From positions 61,324,744 to 61,388,743 of the forward strand of contig CM028381.1 of the NCBI GenBank assembly GCA_013146195.2: 64,000 nt of DNA. Direction: 5' to 3'. Positions 11,305 to 20,786 of this stretch are shown piece after piece; positions within the stretch are counted from its first letter, which is position 1; every line of letters starts with the position of its first letter. The translations under genes were made by a program, and so were the position numbers. The DNA comes from Codonopsis lanceolata (lineage: Eukaryota; Streptophyta; Magnoliopsida; Asterales; Campanulaceae). The notes under the pieces were generated by a model. The model searched no databases, was not told the origin of the DNA, and was given only the letters and a program-made list of their open reading frames with translations.

Positions 11305-12788
11305 TAGGCACTAGTTTTAAATTCAAAAACTGAGGACTTAACTGTCTTTGATCGAGTTTGTCTGACTGCAGGAGCTGTTCGAGGCTTGGGTATTGGAGGA
11401 GGCTGTTGATGGCCTTCCAAATTAAGAGCATGCAAAGTAACGTTATCTGGGTCATCTTCATTTTCCAACATATTAAGCACAGCAAATCGATTAAGGGAGA
11501 CACAATTTTGACTTTCTGAATTCAAAACGTGATCAGCATTCATAGAATCATGGGCAGAATCCCGTAGAGTGGATGGAATCGAAGGACGGGGGTCCTCTTG
11601 AATAATAGGAGATTTGCTATGAATTGGCAGTTCATTGTTATTTCCACAAGTCTCCTCATGTAAAGCCGGCAATGAAGCATTGTCATCGAGATTAGCGTTA
11701 GATGTTTGAGGGTCTCCTGGCTTATTAATCTCATCCTTCCTTTGACAATCATTCTTGTCAACATTAATCTCTTGGTCCTTTTCGTGTTCCGGAAGCAATG
11801 AGGTAGGGTTTGTGACATCATTAGTCTCCACTATTATTGGTATCGAGGTGGTATTCGGCACTGGATCAGAAGGAAGTGAGGCCTTTTTTGGAGTCCATCT
11901 TTGCCGAGGATTAGGGTTAGGGTTTGTTGAAGTTTGGTTAGGGTTTGAAGCAGTTTGGTTAGGATTTGAAGTATTTTGATTAGGGTTAGAGTTTGTGGCA
12001 GTGTGGTTAGGGCTTTCAGTAGCTTCAGTAGGAGAGGCTTGAGGCGGGTGCTTGAGTTTGCAGCAAAGATCATTATGCCCTTGTCGAAGACAATGCAGGC
12101 AGTACAACGGCAGATTCTCAGCCTCTAGAGGCTGCCAAAAGCTTGGGTAAACTGAACCACAATCAATCCAAACCCTATGAGGACAGGGATTTAAAAGATC
12201 AACCTCAACACAGATTCTTGCAACGCTAGGACGTGAAAGATTAGTAGTCGGCTGGTCTAGCATGAGGGGCCGGCCAAATAGCGAAGCAATGGAAAATAAC
12301 GCGGATTTGTGAAACAAGTGAATCGGGAGACCGGGAAGAGCAAACCACACTGGAACAATTGAACTTTCCACGTCCGGCCTAAAACTTGGAGTCGACTTAA
12401 AAACTCGCATAGGAAAGCTTCCCAAGACCATTGGTCTTTGATCCAAAGACGTTGATAGTCTTCTTGATTCCGAACCTGAATAAGAATATGTTTAGGATCC
12501 AAGTGCCCTATATTCAAATCCGCCTTAAGGCCGATGGTGCTAAAATACTTTCTGATGTCTTCCATAGAGGGGTGGCCATGTGAGAACTTCCCAAAGAGAG
12601 CAAGGTCAAAAGGCTTAGCGAGAGAAGCAATGATGTCAGGGGAGAGTTTGAGGGAGGGTTCCCCTTTGTATGTTGAAGGCGGGATAACAAAAGAAGGAAC
12701 AGCCGTTGTACCTGTTAAGGCTTCAGCAAAGGAGAGAGGTTTAGGGGGAGGGGGGATCAGGTCCAACCGGCAAGGGGTTGGCGGCCAT
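11304..12788 (-). pseudogene. LINE-1 ORF1: DUF4283-like RNA-binding protein with CCHC zinc knuckle
   Basis: Starts at ATG 12788-12786 (MAANPLPVG), shifts frame within a C-rich run near 12750, and returns to the first frame in the region 12370-12446. The N-terminal half (FALFGKFSHGHPS, GLKADLNIGHLDPKHILIQ) matches the DUF4283 domain of plant L1 ORF1. Next is a zinc knuckle C-x2-C-x4-H-x4-C (CLHCLRQGHNDLC, near 12080), then a Pro/Asn/Ser-rich disordered tail with a short tandem NPNQT-type repeat (11900-12010). It ends with TAA at 11306-11304, sharing bases with the ORF2 ATG. The protein would package the LINE RNA. Two frameshifts make it inactive as read; either could in principle be an assembly error in a homopolymer. 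Confidence 0.85.
11905..12010 (-). repeat. coding minisatellite in LINE-1 ORF1, telomere-like on plus strand
   Basis: About four imperfect units of 21-24 bp. On the plus strand they contain TTAGGGTTT-like words; on the minus strand they encode Asn-Pro-Asn-Gln repeats in the ORF1 tail. Confidence 0.8.
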
Positions 12789-12886
12789 AGCCGCCGGCTG
12801 GAAAGATAGGGGAAACCCTAGGCGGCCAAGAAAGAGAGCTTTCTAGAGAGAGAATTTTTTGCCTTTGAGAGAAATTATTTTTTTAT

Positions 12887-12899
12887 TGATGCACAACTT
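12887..12899 (+). repeat. target site duplication of LINE-1, right copy
   Basis: TGATGCACAACTT, partner of 7071-7083 (one mismatch). The gypsy reading frame continues directly from it (QLNYTTTEKE). Confidence 0.9.
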
Positions 12900-14424
12900 A
12901 ATTATACAACAACAGAAAAAGAATTTTTGGCAGTTGTGTATGCATTAGAAAAAAATTAGACCATATTTGTTAGGATCAAAAGTCATAATATTTTCTGATC
13001 TTGTAGCCCTAAAATATTTGTTGAGTAAGAAAGATGCTAGGCCTAGACTCATAAGGTGGATGTTATTATTGCAAGAAAATGTCGTAGCCGACCATTTGTC
13101 TAGATTAGAATTTTCTCCCTTACTTGAACGTCAATTTCTTGATAATAAAATTCATGTAAATGAAGACTTCTCCGATGAACAATTATTAGCAGTCAAAGAT
13201 TCAGACCCTTGGTATGCTGATTATGTCAATTATTATGTATCTGATGTCATAAATCCTGATTTTGATCACTATCAAAGAAAGAAATTTTTGATAGAAGCAA
13301 AGAATTATTTTTGGGAAGAACCTCATTTATATAAAATGTGTTCAGACTCTTTAATTAGGAGATGTGTTCCAGAACAAGACCAACAAAGTATTATGACATT
13401 TTGTCATGAATACTCTTGTGTTGGTCATTTTAGTGGTAATAAAACTGCTAGAAAATTTTTGCAATCTGGATTGTATTGGCGTTCTGTTTTTAGAGATTGT
13501 GACATATTTTATAAAACTTGTGATAAGTGTCAAAGAGTCGGTGGAATAGGAAAAAGGAATGAAATGCCCTTACATATAAATATGGTTGTTGAATTTTTTG
13601 ATGTGTGGGGTATTGATTTTATGGGTCCTTTTCCAATCTCTAATAATTGTGAGTATATTTTAGTTGCTATTGATTATGTGTCTAAATGGATAGAAGCCAT
13701 TGGAACTAAAACTAATGATGCAAAAACCGTGGTCAAATTTGTGGAAGATCTTTTTGCTCAGTTTGGAGTACCTAAGGCCATAATTAGTGATCAGGGAACA
13801 CACTTCACCAATAAATTGCTAAATTCAGTCCTTAGAAAACATGGTGTAACTCACAAGTTAGTTACACCCTATCACCCTCAGACCTCTGGCCAAGTAGAAC
13901 TGAGTAATAGACAAATAAAAGCAGTTTTAGAAAAGACCATTCGACCCAATCGTAAAGATTGGCCTTCTAAACTTAATGATGCTTTGTGGGCATACCGAAC
14001 CGCATACAAAACCCCAATAGGAATGAGTCCTTACCGAATGGTGTATGGAAAAACATGTCATTTACCAGTTGAAATTGAACATAGAGCCTATTGGGTTGTC
14101 AAAGAACTAAACTTAGATTTAACCTTGGCGGGTGAAGAGAGACTTTTCCAGCTAAACGAATTAGAAGAACATAGGTTAAATTCGTATGAGAATGCTAAAA
14201 CTTATAAAGAAAAGACCAAGAAATGCTATGATATGGGATTAGCCAACAAAATGTTTCGTCCGGGATTAAAAGTGATTCTTTTCCATTCTAGACTCAGGTT
14301 ATTCCCCAGAAAATTAAAATCGAAATGGTCTGGTCCTTTCACTATAGTTCGAATTTACCATCATGGAACAATTGATATTAGAAACCCAAGGAGCAATGAA
14401 GTATTTAAAGTTAATGGTCACTGA
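12887..14424 (+). pseudogene. Athila-like gypsy pol: RNase H end and integrase
   Basis: The reading resumes after the LINE with the RNase H motif TTTEKEFLAVVYAL, a stop at 12957-12959, then a 486-codon open stretch. A gap of roughly a dozen codons has been lost between LLLQE and NVVADHLSRLE. The integrase has its zinc finger (HEYSCVGHFSGNKTA... CDKCQR), the three catalytic acids (Asp in WGIDFMGP, Asp in ISDQGTHF, Glu in SGQVELSNRQ) and a C-terminal region ending in a KSKWSGPF module. Integrase inserts the cDNA into chromosomes. It is the least damaged gypsy domain here. A TGA-type break follows NGH at 14424, and the normal tail (about 20 codons) reads on to the TAG near 14506. Wording in the C-terminal part (EIEHRAYW, LNLDL, LQLNELEE-like) is characteristic of the Athila clade. 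Confidence 0.92.
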
Positions 14425-14506
14425 CTCAAACCATATCTTGAACCCATGTCAGTCGAGAGAACAATTGAACTTATTTGTCTCGCTGACAATCCTCCACCAG
14501 ATGATT

Positions 14507-14570
14507 AGGTTTGCAGTTGGGTCGAGCCAAAGACGTTAAACAAGTGCGCTAAGTGGGAGGCAACCCACTA
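14507..14570 (+). promoter_or_regulatory. conserved post-integrase hairpin of Athila elements
   Basis: Just after pol, the sequence GTCGAGCC ... GACGTTAAA ... GTGGGAGGCAACCCAC ends in a perfect 5-bp stem (GTGGG/CCCAC, 14553-14568) with a 6-base loop. From memory, this block is strongly conserved downstream of the integrase in Athila-like elements of many plants. Its function is unknown to me. Confidence 0.6.
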
Positions 14571-14854
14571 TGATGAATTTTATTTTCTTTCGTAGTTAAT
14601 TTAATTATTCTACTTTTCGTCTTATTTAATTTTGGACATTTAATTCAAAAATTAAATATGCCAAAATTCAAGTTTGGGGGAGAAAAGCATCGTAGTGTTG
14701 TATTTATATGTTGATAATAAGTTAGTTTGGAGTTTGTGTAGAATGTTTAAGAGTGCAGGAAAGAAACGAAACGTAACGGAACATAACAGAAGGACCAAAC
14801 TGCAAAACTGCCAAAAAGGGTTGAAAAAAAAATAAAGGATACATGTTCTGCCGA

Positions 14855-15446
14855 CCTTGCGGACGCAAGGCTTAAGCTACCTTGCGGTCGCAAGGCCCCT
14901 TAATGCAAGAAGTGTGACCGGCAGCCAGTACACGGGAATCAGTGCCCACACGTGATCTGACCACCTTACGGACGCAAGGTCCCCTATATAAGCATTTATC
15001 AGGCAGAATGCACAGATCACCCCAAAATTCCTCCATTTCTCTCCATGTAGCAGCAGCAGACTCTCTTCTTTCTTCAAATACGGCCAAGGCCTTTTAAAAT
15101 CCGGAAAAGATCAAGAGTAGGTGCTCTCTCCTTCAACTTTCCTCCACTCCGTTCACCCTCATTGCCCTCAATTAAAGCTTGAAGAAGGAGAACCTTTATT
15201 AATTCCGGCGACAAGATTCGAAATCCAGCAACCTCTTCATCTTCAAAGCTTGCAAAGTCCAAGTAACTCTCACCCTCTCTTTTAATTTTTGACGTATTAA
15301 AATTATTTGCATGCTAGGGTACTAGAGTTTTTTTCTTAAAATTATTATTTTTGCATGCTTTTGTTGTAGGTTGAAATTTTAATTTATTTTTTTTAAAAAA
15401 AAGAAGAGTAGAATTTTGCCTGTTAATTTTTGTGCCTAGAAATTTA
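14855..15446 (+). promoter_or_regulatory. internal promoter-like region and 5' leader intron of the envelope-like ORF
   Basis: Three palindromes of the form CCTTGCG-NN-CGCAAGG lie at 14855-14871, 14879-14895 and (imperfect) 14963-14980. A TATA box (CTATATAAG, 14984-14992) follows. The leader contains a start-stop ATGTAG (15045-15050). A plausible intron runs from GTAACT at 15263 to TTGTTGTAG at 15369 (107 bp), and the ATG is at 15447. The same palindrome type precedes the TATA box in the element's LTR (20985-21192). The sequence facts are direct; promoter and intron activity are inferred. Confidence 0.55.
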
Positions 15447-16273
15447 ATGGCCCCTAAACGTAGAAATACCGGCCCATCCACTTCCCGCTCCCCCGAGGAG
15501 GAGCAAGATTATGACGACCGCTTCATATCTTTTGAGGCGTCAAAGAGCTACTCCGCGAAGCTCTCCAAGACCATAATCCCTGAAAGGGGATTTAAGGCTA
15601 GTGACTTCGGCCTCCACAATAACTTTAAGGCTCGTAGGTGGGTTCCTTTTACTGCTTCTCCGGACACGGCCATCATGGCCATTGTCCGTGAATTTTATGC
15701 CAATGGCCAAATTGGCATAGACGGGAGTGTTTTAGAGGAAGTTAGTGTTAGGGGCGTGGACGTCAGTTTTGAGTCCCAAAACATGAACCTTTGCTATGGC
15801 ACCTCTAACTTTCCGAGTGGTGCCCACGACTATAGCCGCCACCTTTCTGCCCCTGTCCCTGTCGAGGTGGTCAATGCGACCATCTCAATGCCTGGTGTGG
15901 TTTGGACCCAGAACCGAAACCCACCATTTGGTCCCCGCACTATGGAGGAGTCTTTTCTGCTGAACACGGTCAAGGTCGTGTTCAAATTTATTATGCCTTC
16001 CACTCACAATACGGTGACTTGGGCTAAAAGCGATCTTGATCTACACCATCTTGACCGTTGGGTCTGTCGATGTTGGCCGTCTGATCAACGGCCAAATTTA
16101 GACCCTGTTTAGAGGTAAGAAAAATGCGGGGTCCGCGTTCCCGTATTGATTACGAGGCGCCATGTCAAATCCAGTTACTTATGCGTGTCGACGGTGATTT
16201 CTTTGGTTGGGTCAACCAGGTGGGGCAAAATGTCTCCACCTATTTTTGGGGATGCCACAGCACATTCCACTGA
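15447..16273 (+). pseudogene. envelope-like ORF of Athila element, copy A
   Basis: The frame opens with MAPKRRNTGPSTS, a basic and Ser-rich N-terminus, followed by FKARRWVPFT and IVREFYANGQ. These match the family often labelled 'putative plant transposon protein' in Athila-type elements, the third ORF after pol. I see no signal peptide or clear transmembrane segment in the part present. The first frame ends at 16112 after a shift near 16060. The next stretch (RGPRSRIDYEAPCQIQ, then FFGWVNQVGQN) continues in another frame to TGA 16271-16273. I chose ATG 15447 rather than 15432 because copy B begins at the equivalent codon (17476) and downstream wording aligns. The role is unknown; the term envelope-like rests on position only. 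Confidence 0.75.
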
Positions 16274-17201
16274 GGATTTTAGTCCTCGTTCGTTATTTCT
16301 TCCCGACTGCTTGGTGAGTCGAGGCCCAAGTTTCTTCTTTCGTTAGGTGGGCCTACTATGTCCTTTTGATATTTGTCCTTCCCCATCAAGCCTCTCATAT
16401 GTTCCTCAATTTTGGGGACAAAATAGAAATTAAGTTTGGGGGGGATTCTAAGCCGAGTCTTAGAGGTCCTAGCCTAAGGAGGAAGGAGTTGGGCTACGTT
16501 TTTAGGGTGGGGAAAAATTTCTTTTCCCTAATCGTGTCGTCTCCTCCACGCCTTTCTTGCTTTTCAATTTTTTTTATTTTCGGAGATGTTTCTTTGACGA
16601 ATACTATAATATTGGATTCGTGGGTTCCCATTATGGGGACCCATCATCAATATGACATCATCTCCAAATTTTATATATAAAAAATTTTAATTCAAAATTT
16701 CATCCTCGAGTCTTTTGTTTGGTAGTACTAGTCGATGAGGAGTTAATGCAATGAACCACATAACTTTTCTATAGATCCTTCGGAATTTACTTGATTTTGC
16801 AAATTTATGATTTTCTCGAAAACCTCATGCACCTACACTAGTCATAATTATGGATTGATTAAAATAGTTTTATAAAGTTTATTAAGCACCTACTTCATTT
16901 CAACAAAATATCCACAAGAATATGATGAATAACCGTCGAACATGATTGTAGCATTGAATTGTAACTTAGGGTCAATTGCATGATAAGTTAGATCCTTGGA
17001 TTTTTCTCACTAATATATCTCAAGCACACTTTGAACTATATGCATGTTAGTCTCGATTGTCCCCATATGTCTTAGTGAATGCTTATGTGAAATCGGTGAT
17101 GCTAAACATTCAACCCCACAATTCCCACCGTTGATATCATATTTTATTTGTCTTACTTGCTTTAAAAACTGCATAAGCATTTGACATTAAATGATTTAGG
17201 C
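16274..17201 (+). other. Athila 3' non-coding region, copy A
   Basis: No gene. It contains a polypurine-like tract (AAGTTTGGGGGGGA, 16432-16445) and sequence that recurs, diverged, at 18470-19410. It runs into the N gap within the repeat (GATTTAGGC at the edge). Confidence 0.7.
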
Positions 17202-17301
17202 NNNNNNNNNNNNNNNNNNNNNNNNNNNNNNNNNNNNNNNNNNNNNNNNNNNNNNNNNNNNNNNNNNNNNNNNNNNNNNNNNNNNNNNNNNNNNNNNNNN
17301 N
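17202..17301. other. assembly gap of 100 N
   Basis: Exactly 100 N, the usual placeholder for a gap of unknown size. It falls between two related copies of the same Athila region. Confidence 0.98.
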
Positions 17302-19420
17302 AACTAGTATTCCTAACACCTCTCTTTAATTTCATAAGCAAAATATTTGCATGCTAGGGTGCTAGTTAATTTTAACGTAGATATATTTTTTGCATGCTTT
17401 AGATTAAATTTTAGTTTAAAATTTTTAAAACAAATTTTAATTGTTATATTTTAGTTTAAAATTTTATCAAACAAAATGTTTAAGCGTAGAAATCTGGGCT
17501 CTTCATCCTCAGGCCGGTTAGGAAGAACATAATTTTGACATCAGCCGTGTCTCTGAAGCATCGAAAACACCAACAAACTCTCCAAGTCCTTGGTGCCCGA
17601 AAGGGATTCAAGGTGAAGATTTGGTATCCGTCGTTCACAGCTCGGGTGGGGCTGTTAGATTCTCCGACCATAGTCTATTAAGAGAATTCTCCAATGGCAA
17701 CATTGGCATGGATGGCGTGTGCTGAACCAGTTAATGTTAGGAACATTCTTGTTAATTTTTCTTCAAAACATTAACATGTATTTCGGCACCTCCAACTTTG
17801 CGGTTGGTGCCGATGATTATAACACACCTCCACCCGTATCCATCGAGGTGGTGAATGCATCATTGCTCTCCACTGGTGGAGTGGTCCTATAGCCGTCAAC
17901 CACCATTTGGACGCACCATGAGAGTCCTTCCTTCAAGACACTGCCAAGCCTGTATATAAATTTGTTTGTGGCGTCATGCCCTCAAGTCACCAAAACACGG
18001 TGAATTGGGAGAGGGGGCATCGACCTACACCATCATGACTAATGGGTCTATTGATGTTGGCCGTTTGATCAACGGCCAAATCAAGACCCTAATTAAAGTA
18101 GGGCGAATGCGGGGTTCGGCGTTCCGCATTTGAACTAGTGTAGGGGGCAAGTGAGAATGCCCCAGCGGAAAGAGTTGAAGGTGGGTCATTACTAGGGCCA
18201 TTTGTTTGAACACCACCGGCGGAGAGTGAGGGTTCCTCAAGAGGAGGAACCGAGAAAAAGAGAGGATCCTTCGTTGGGATCTCAACAGGTTGGAGGAAGG
18301 CATCTCAGCCCCGTGTGGTCGGCGGTTGGCCCAATGCGTGCTTGACCAGTGAAATTTTTCGTTGGGCAGCGGCGGTGGGACGAAGTCTGTCCCACTATTA
18401 TGGGGCCACCGAGCACGATCCCCGAGTTTCGTCCTCATTCGTTATCTCCGCTTGACTCACCTTGAGTCGAGGCCCAGATTCCATCCTCGTTAGTTAGGTG
18501 GACCCGCTATGTCCTTTTGATATTTGTCCTACCCCATCAATCCTCATTATGTTCCTCTATTTTGAGGACAAAATAGAACTTAAGTTTGGGGGGGGGGATT
18601 GAAAATTTTAGGTCTTAGCAGGTCCTAGCCTAACGAGGAATGGAGTTGGGCTATGTCATTAGGGTGAAAGAGAATTGCTTTATTTGATGACCATTTAACT
18701 CTTCACCCTATTTATCCTGTTTTTATTTTTCGATTTTTTTCGGAGGTTGCCTTGACGGGAATACACTTATTAGGATACTGTGGGTTCCTCTTATGGGGAC
18801 CCATCATCAATTGTGTCATCGTCATCACCTCCAATTTTCAATTTCTTAAAAAAAATATTAAAAATAATAAATTAATATTTAAATTCAAAATATTCATCCT
18901 CGAGTTTAGTTATGGTAATGCTAGTCGTAGTCCATGAGGAGATTAGCGCAATGAACCGCTTAGTTAGTCTGTAGATCCCCCTGGAATTTACTTAATTTTG
19001 CGAAACTTTTACTTTTCTCCAAATTCTTCATGCACTCACACCAGTCATAACTTTGGATTGATTAGAATAGTTTTATAAAGTTTATAACACCGATTTATCT
19101 TCAACAAGATATGCACAAGAATATGATGCATAGCCATTCGAACATGATTGTTGCATTAAATTGTAACTTAGGGTCAATTGCATGATAGTTAGATCCCTTG
19201 GATTTTTCTCATTTATATATCTCAAGCACACTTTCGAACCGTGTCTGCATGTTAGTCTCAATTGTCCCTACCATCCGTCTTAGCGAATGCTTATGTGAAA
19301 TCAGTGATGCTAAACACTCAACCCCAATTCCCATAGTTGATATGATATTTTGTGTTGTTTACTTGCTTTAAATACTCTGTGAGCATTTGGCATTAAGAAA
19401 TGATTTAGGCCATCTTTGGA
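17302..19420 (+). repeat. second, divergent copy of the Athila envelope-like region
   Basis: Landmarks repeat in the same order as at 15290-17201: the GCATGCTAGGG block (15312 / 17349), the KRRN start (15447 / 17476), GTCCTTTTGATATTTGTCCT (16359 / 18509), the AAGTTTGGGG tract (16432 / 18582), and the GCATTTG..ATTAA..ATGATTTAGGC block (17177 / 19383). The spacing is about 2.03 kb including the 100 N. Many substitutions and small indels separate the copies. Confidence 0.85.
17476..18150 (+). pseudogene. envelope-like ORF, copy B (degraded)
   Basis: Begins MFKRRNLGSSSSG, aligning with the start of copy A, and hits a stop within 20 codons. Matching segments can be followed in changing frames: a segment parallel to the AKLSK..ERGFK part of copy A near 17570-17610, NMYFGTSNF-like wording near 17780-17810, and GRLINGQI-like wording near 18060. 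No frame longer than about 60 codons survives on the plus strand, so it is clearly dead. It is useful as a guide to where copy A starts and which leader blocks are shared. Continuation beyond 18150 is probable but I cannot delimit it. Confidence 0.65.
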
Positions 19421-20786
19421 TCGTTAGAGCCTAAATATTCCCTGACCTATACTAAATATATCCCTAGTGTCCCCTTTGAGCCTAATGAAAAAGAATGGAG
19501 TGTGTTAAGCACACTATTTAAACCCCATTCGCCATCGTTTCTTTACCCACATTAACTTAACCTAAAAGCCTATACACTTTTAGCCTACCCTTTGAGAGAG
19601 TAGGATTGGGTGGGAAATTGATTATAGGAGGACCACTTCTTTTCAGTTAGGCTATTTTTAGAAGGCTTTTTCTTTCCGTCGTCGAAAAAAAAAAAAAAAA
19701 AATCATGTGTCGACGAAAAATGAAACGGAAGAAGAAGAGTGTAAACAAAGATTCAAATGGAAGCATAGCTTTCAAGAGAAAATATGTTAGAAAAATTAGC
19801 GCGATTAGAATGATGATATTTTTAGAAAATTTATTGCCCAAAACAAGTTTGGGGGGGAAAAGAAAAAGTAACACAAAGTACCCCTCCACTTGTGGTCTTT
19901 GCAGTCCTAGCCTAAATAGGGAAAACTTCCTTTGCTTGGAAGTATGAGGGATAAAGGGTAGTCTTACTCTCTCACTTTGAATTCCAATACCTTTCCATCA
20001 AATCCCCCACACCTTGGCCTTACATTACAAGCTTAAAAGTCCTAATGATCTTCTTGCCAATGCTTATGTTGTTTTTATTGTCAAGTGAGTAACATGAAAT
20101 TGATCACACACTTCATAATCATTATTATTCACCTTAAAGCTCACTGTGTTAGCATAATCTTAGCTATTACAAGTCATTGGGATAGGAGAGCATTGTATGT
20201 CATACATAGAAGTGCATGGGATGGATGTGTAAATCTTTTGAATCCTTGGGACCTTTCGCTCACATGAATCCGACCAGTTTGGATGGTAGATCTCATACTT
20301 CTTAATGCATGATTTTCTATTAAACTGTGATTTTCATATGAATGTGGTGTTTAGCTCAATAAAACTGTTTTAGTTAAGATATTCTTTAAGACTGGTGATC
20401 ACACACACACGGAGAAATTAAAAGTAGTAGCAGTCTTAAGAAAAGACTAGTTGGTTTTATATGACTAAGCCTGCATATATGTGGTGAGCACCAAACTGAG
20501 ATTACATGCATGCCATACACTTATAACTTGAGGATGAAACCAAAAAGATTTTATGTTTTAATTATGTTTTATTTGTAGTTGTATTTTAGTTTTATATTTA
20601 TCTGTTTTTGTATTTATCTGCATAGTCGAGTCACTCGAAAGAGTCTCCTTGAGTTTGTGGGTTTATAGAGGAGTGTAAATAGTGTCACCCTCACAAAAAG
20701 ATTTTAATTTTTGTTATTTATATGCTTTTGTATTTATAAGTTTATTTGTTTACTCGTGGACGAGCAAAGTTCAAGTTTGGGGTATT
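19421..20786 (+). other. Athila 3' region up to the polypurine tract
   Basis: No gene. It contains a further purine tract (AAGTTTGGGGGGGAAA, 19846-19861) and ends with the presumptive true polypurine tract AAGTTTGGGGTAT (20773-20785), directly before the 3' LTR. The preceding GGACGAGCAAAGTTCAAGTTTGG block is typical of Athila elements. Confidence 0.65.

Larger units (their letters stand above)
7084..12886 (-). mobile_element. L1-type LINE (LINE-1), near full length, minus strand
   Basis: A 5.8-kb non-LTR retrotransposon on the minus strand. Its 3' end is the T-run at 7082-7091 (short poly-A tail). Its 5' end is a pyrimidine-rich leader with a GGCCGCC motif near 12820, followed by the ORF1 start at 12788. 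ORF1 (RNA-binding) and ORF2 (endonuclease, RT, RNase H) overlap at TAATG. The 13-bp duplication on both sides shows target-primed insertion into the Athila pol gene. A second member of the same family lies at 45359-50465; the two share the 3' untranslated block ending GGGGGACAACCAGCCTT on the plus strand. Confidence 0.93.

Noticed and set aside
11905..12010. Interstitial telomere tract
   Set aside because: Units are imperfect, only about four, and are explained as LINE ORF1 codons.
17137..17319. Frame spanning the N gap
   Set aside because: Open only because N codons are unread.
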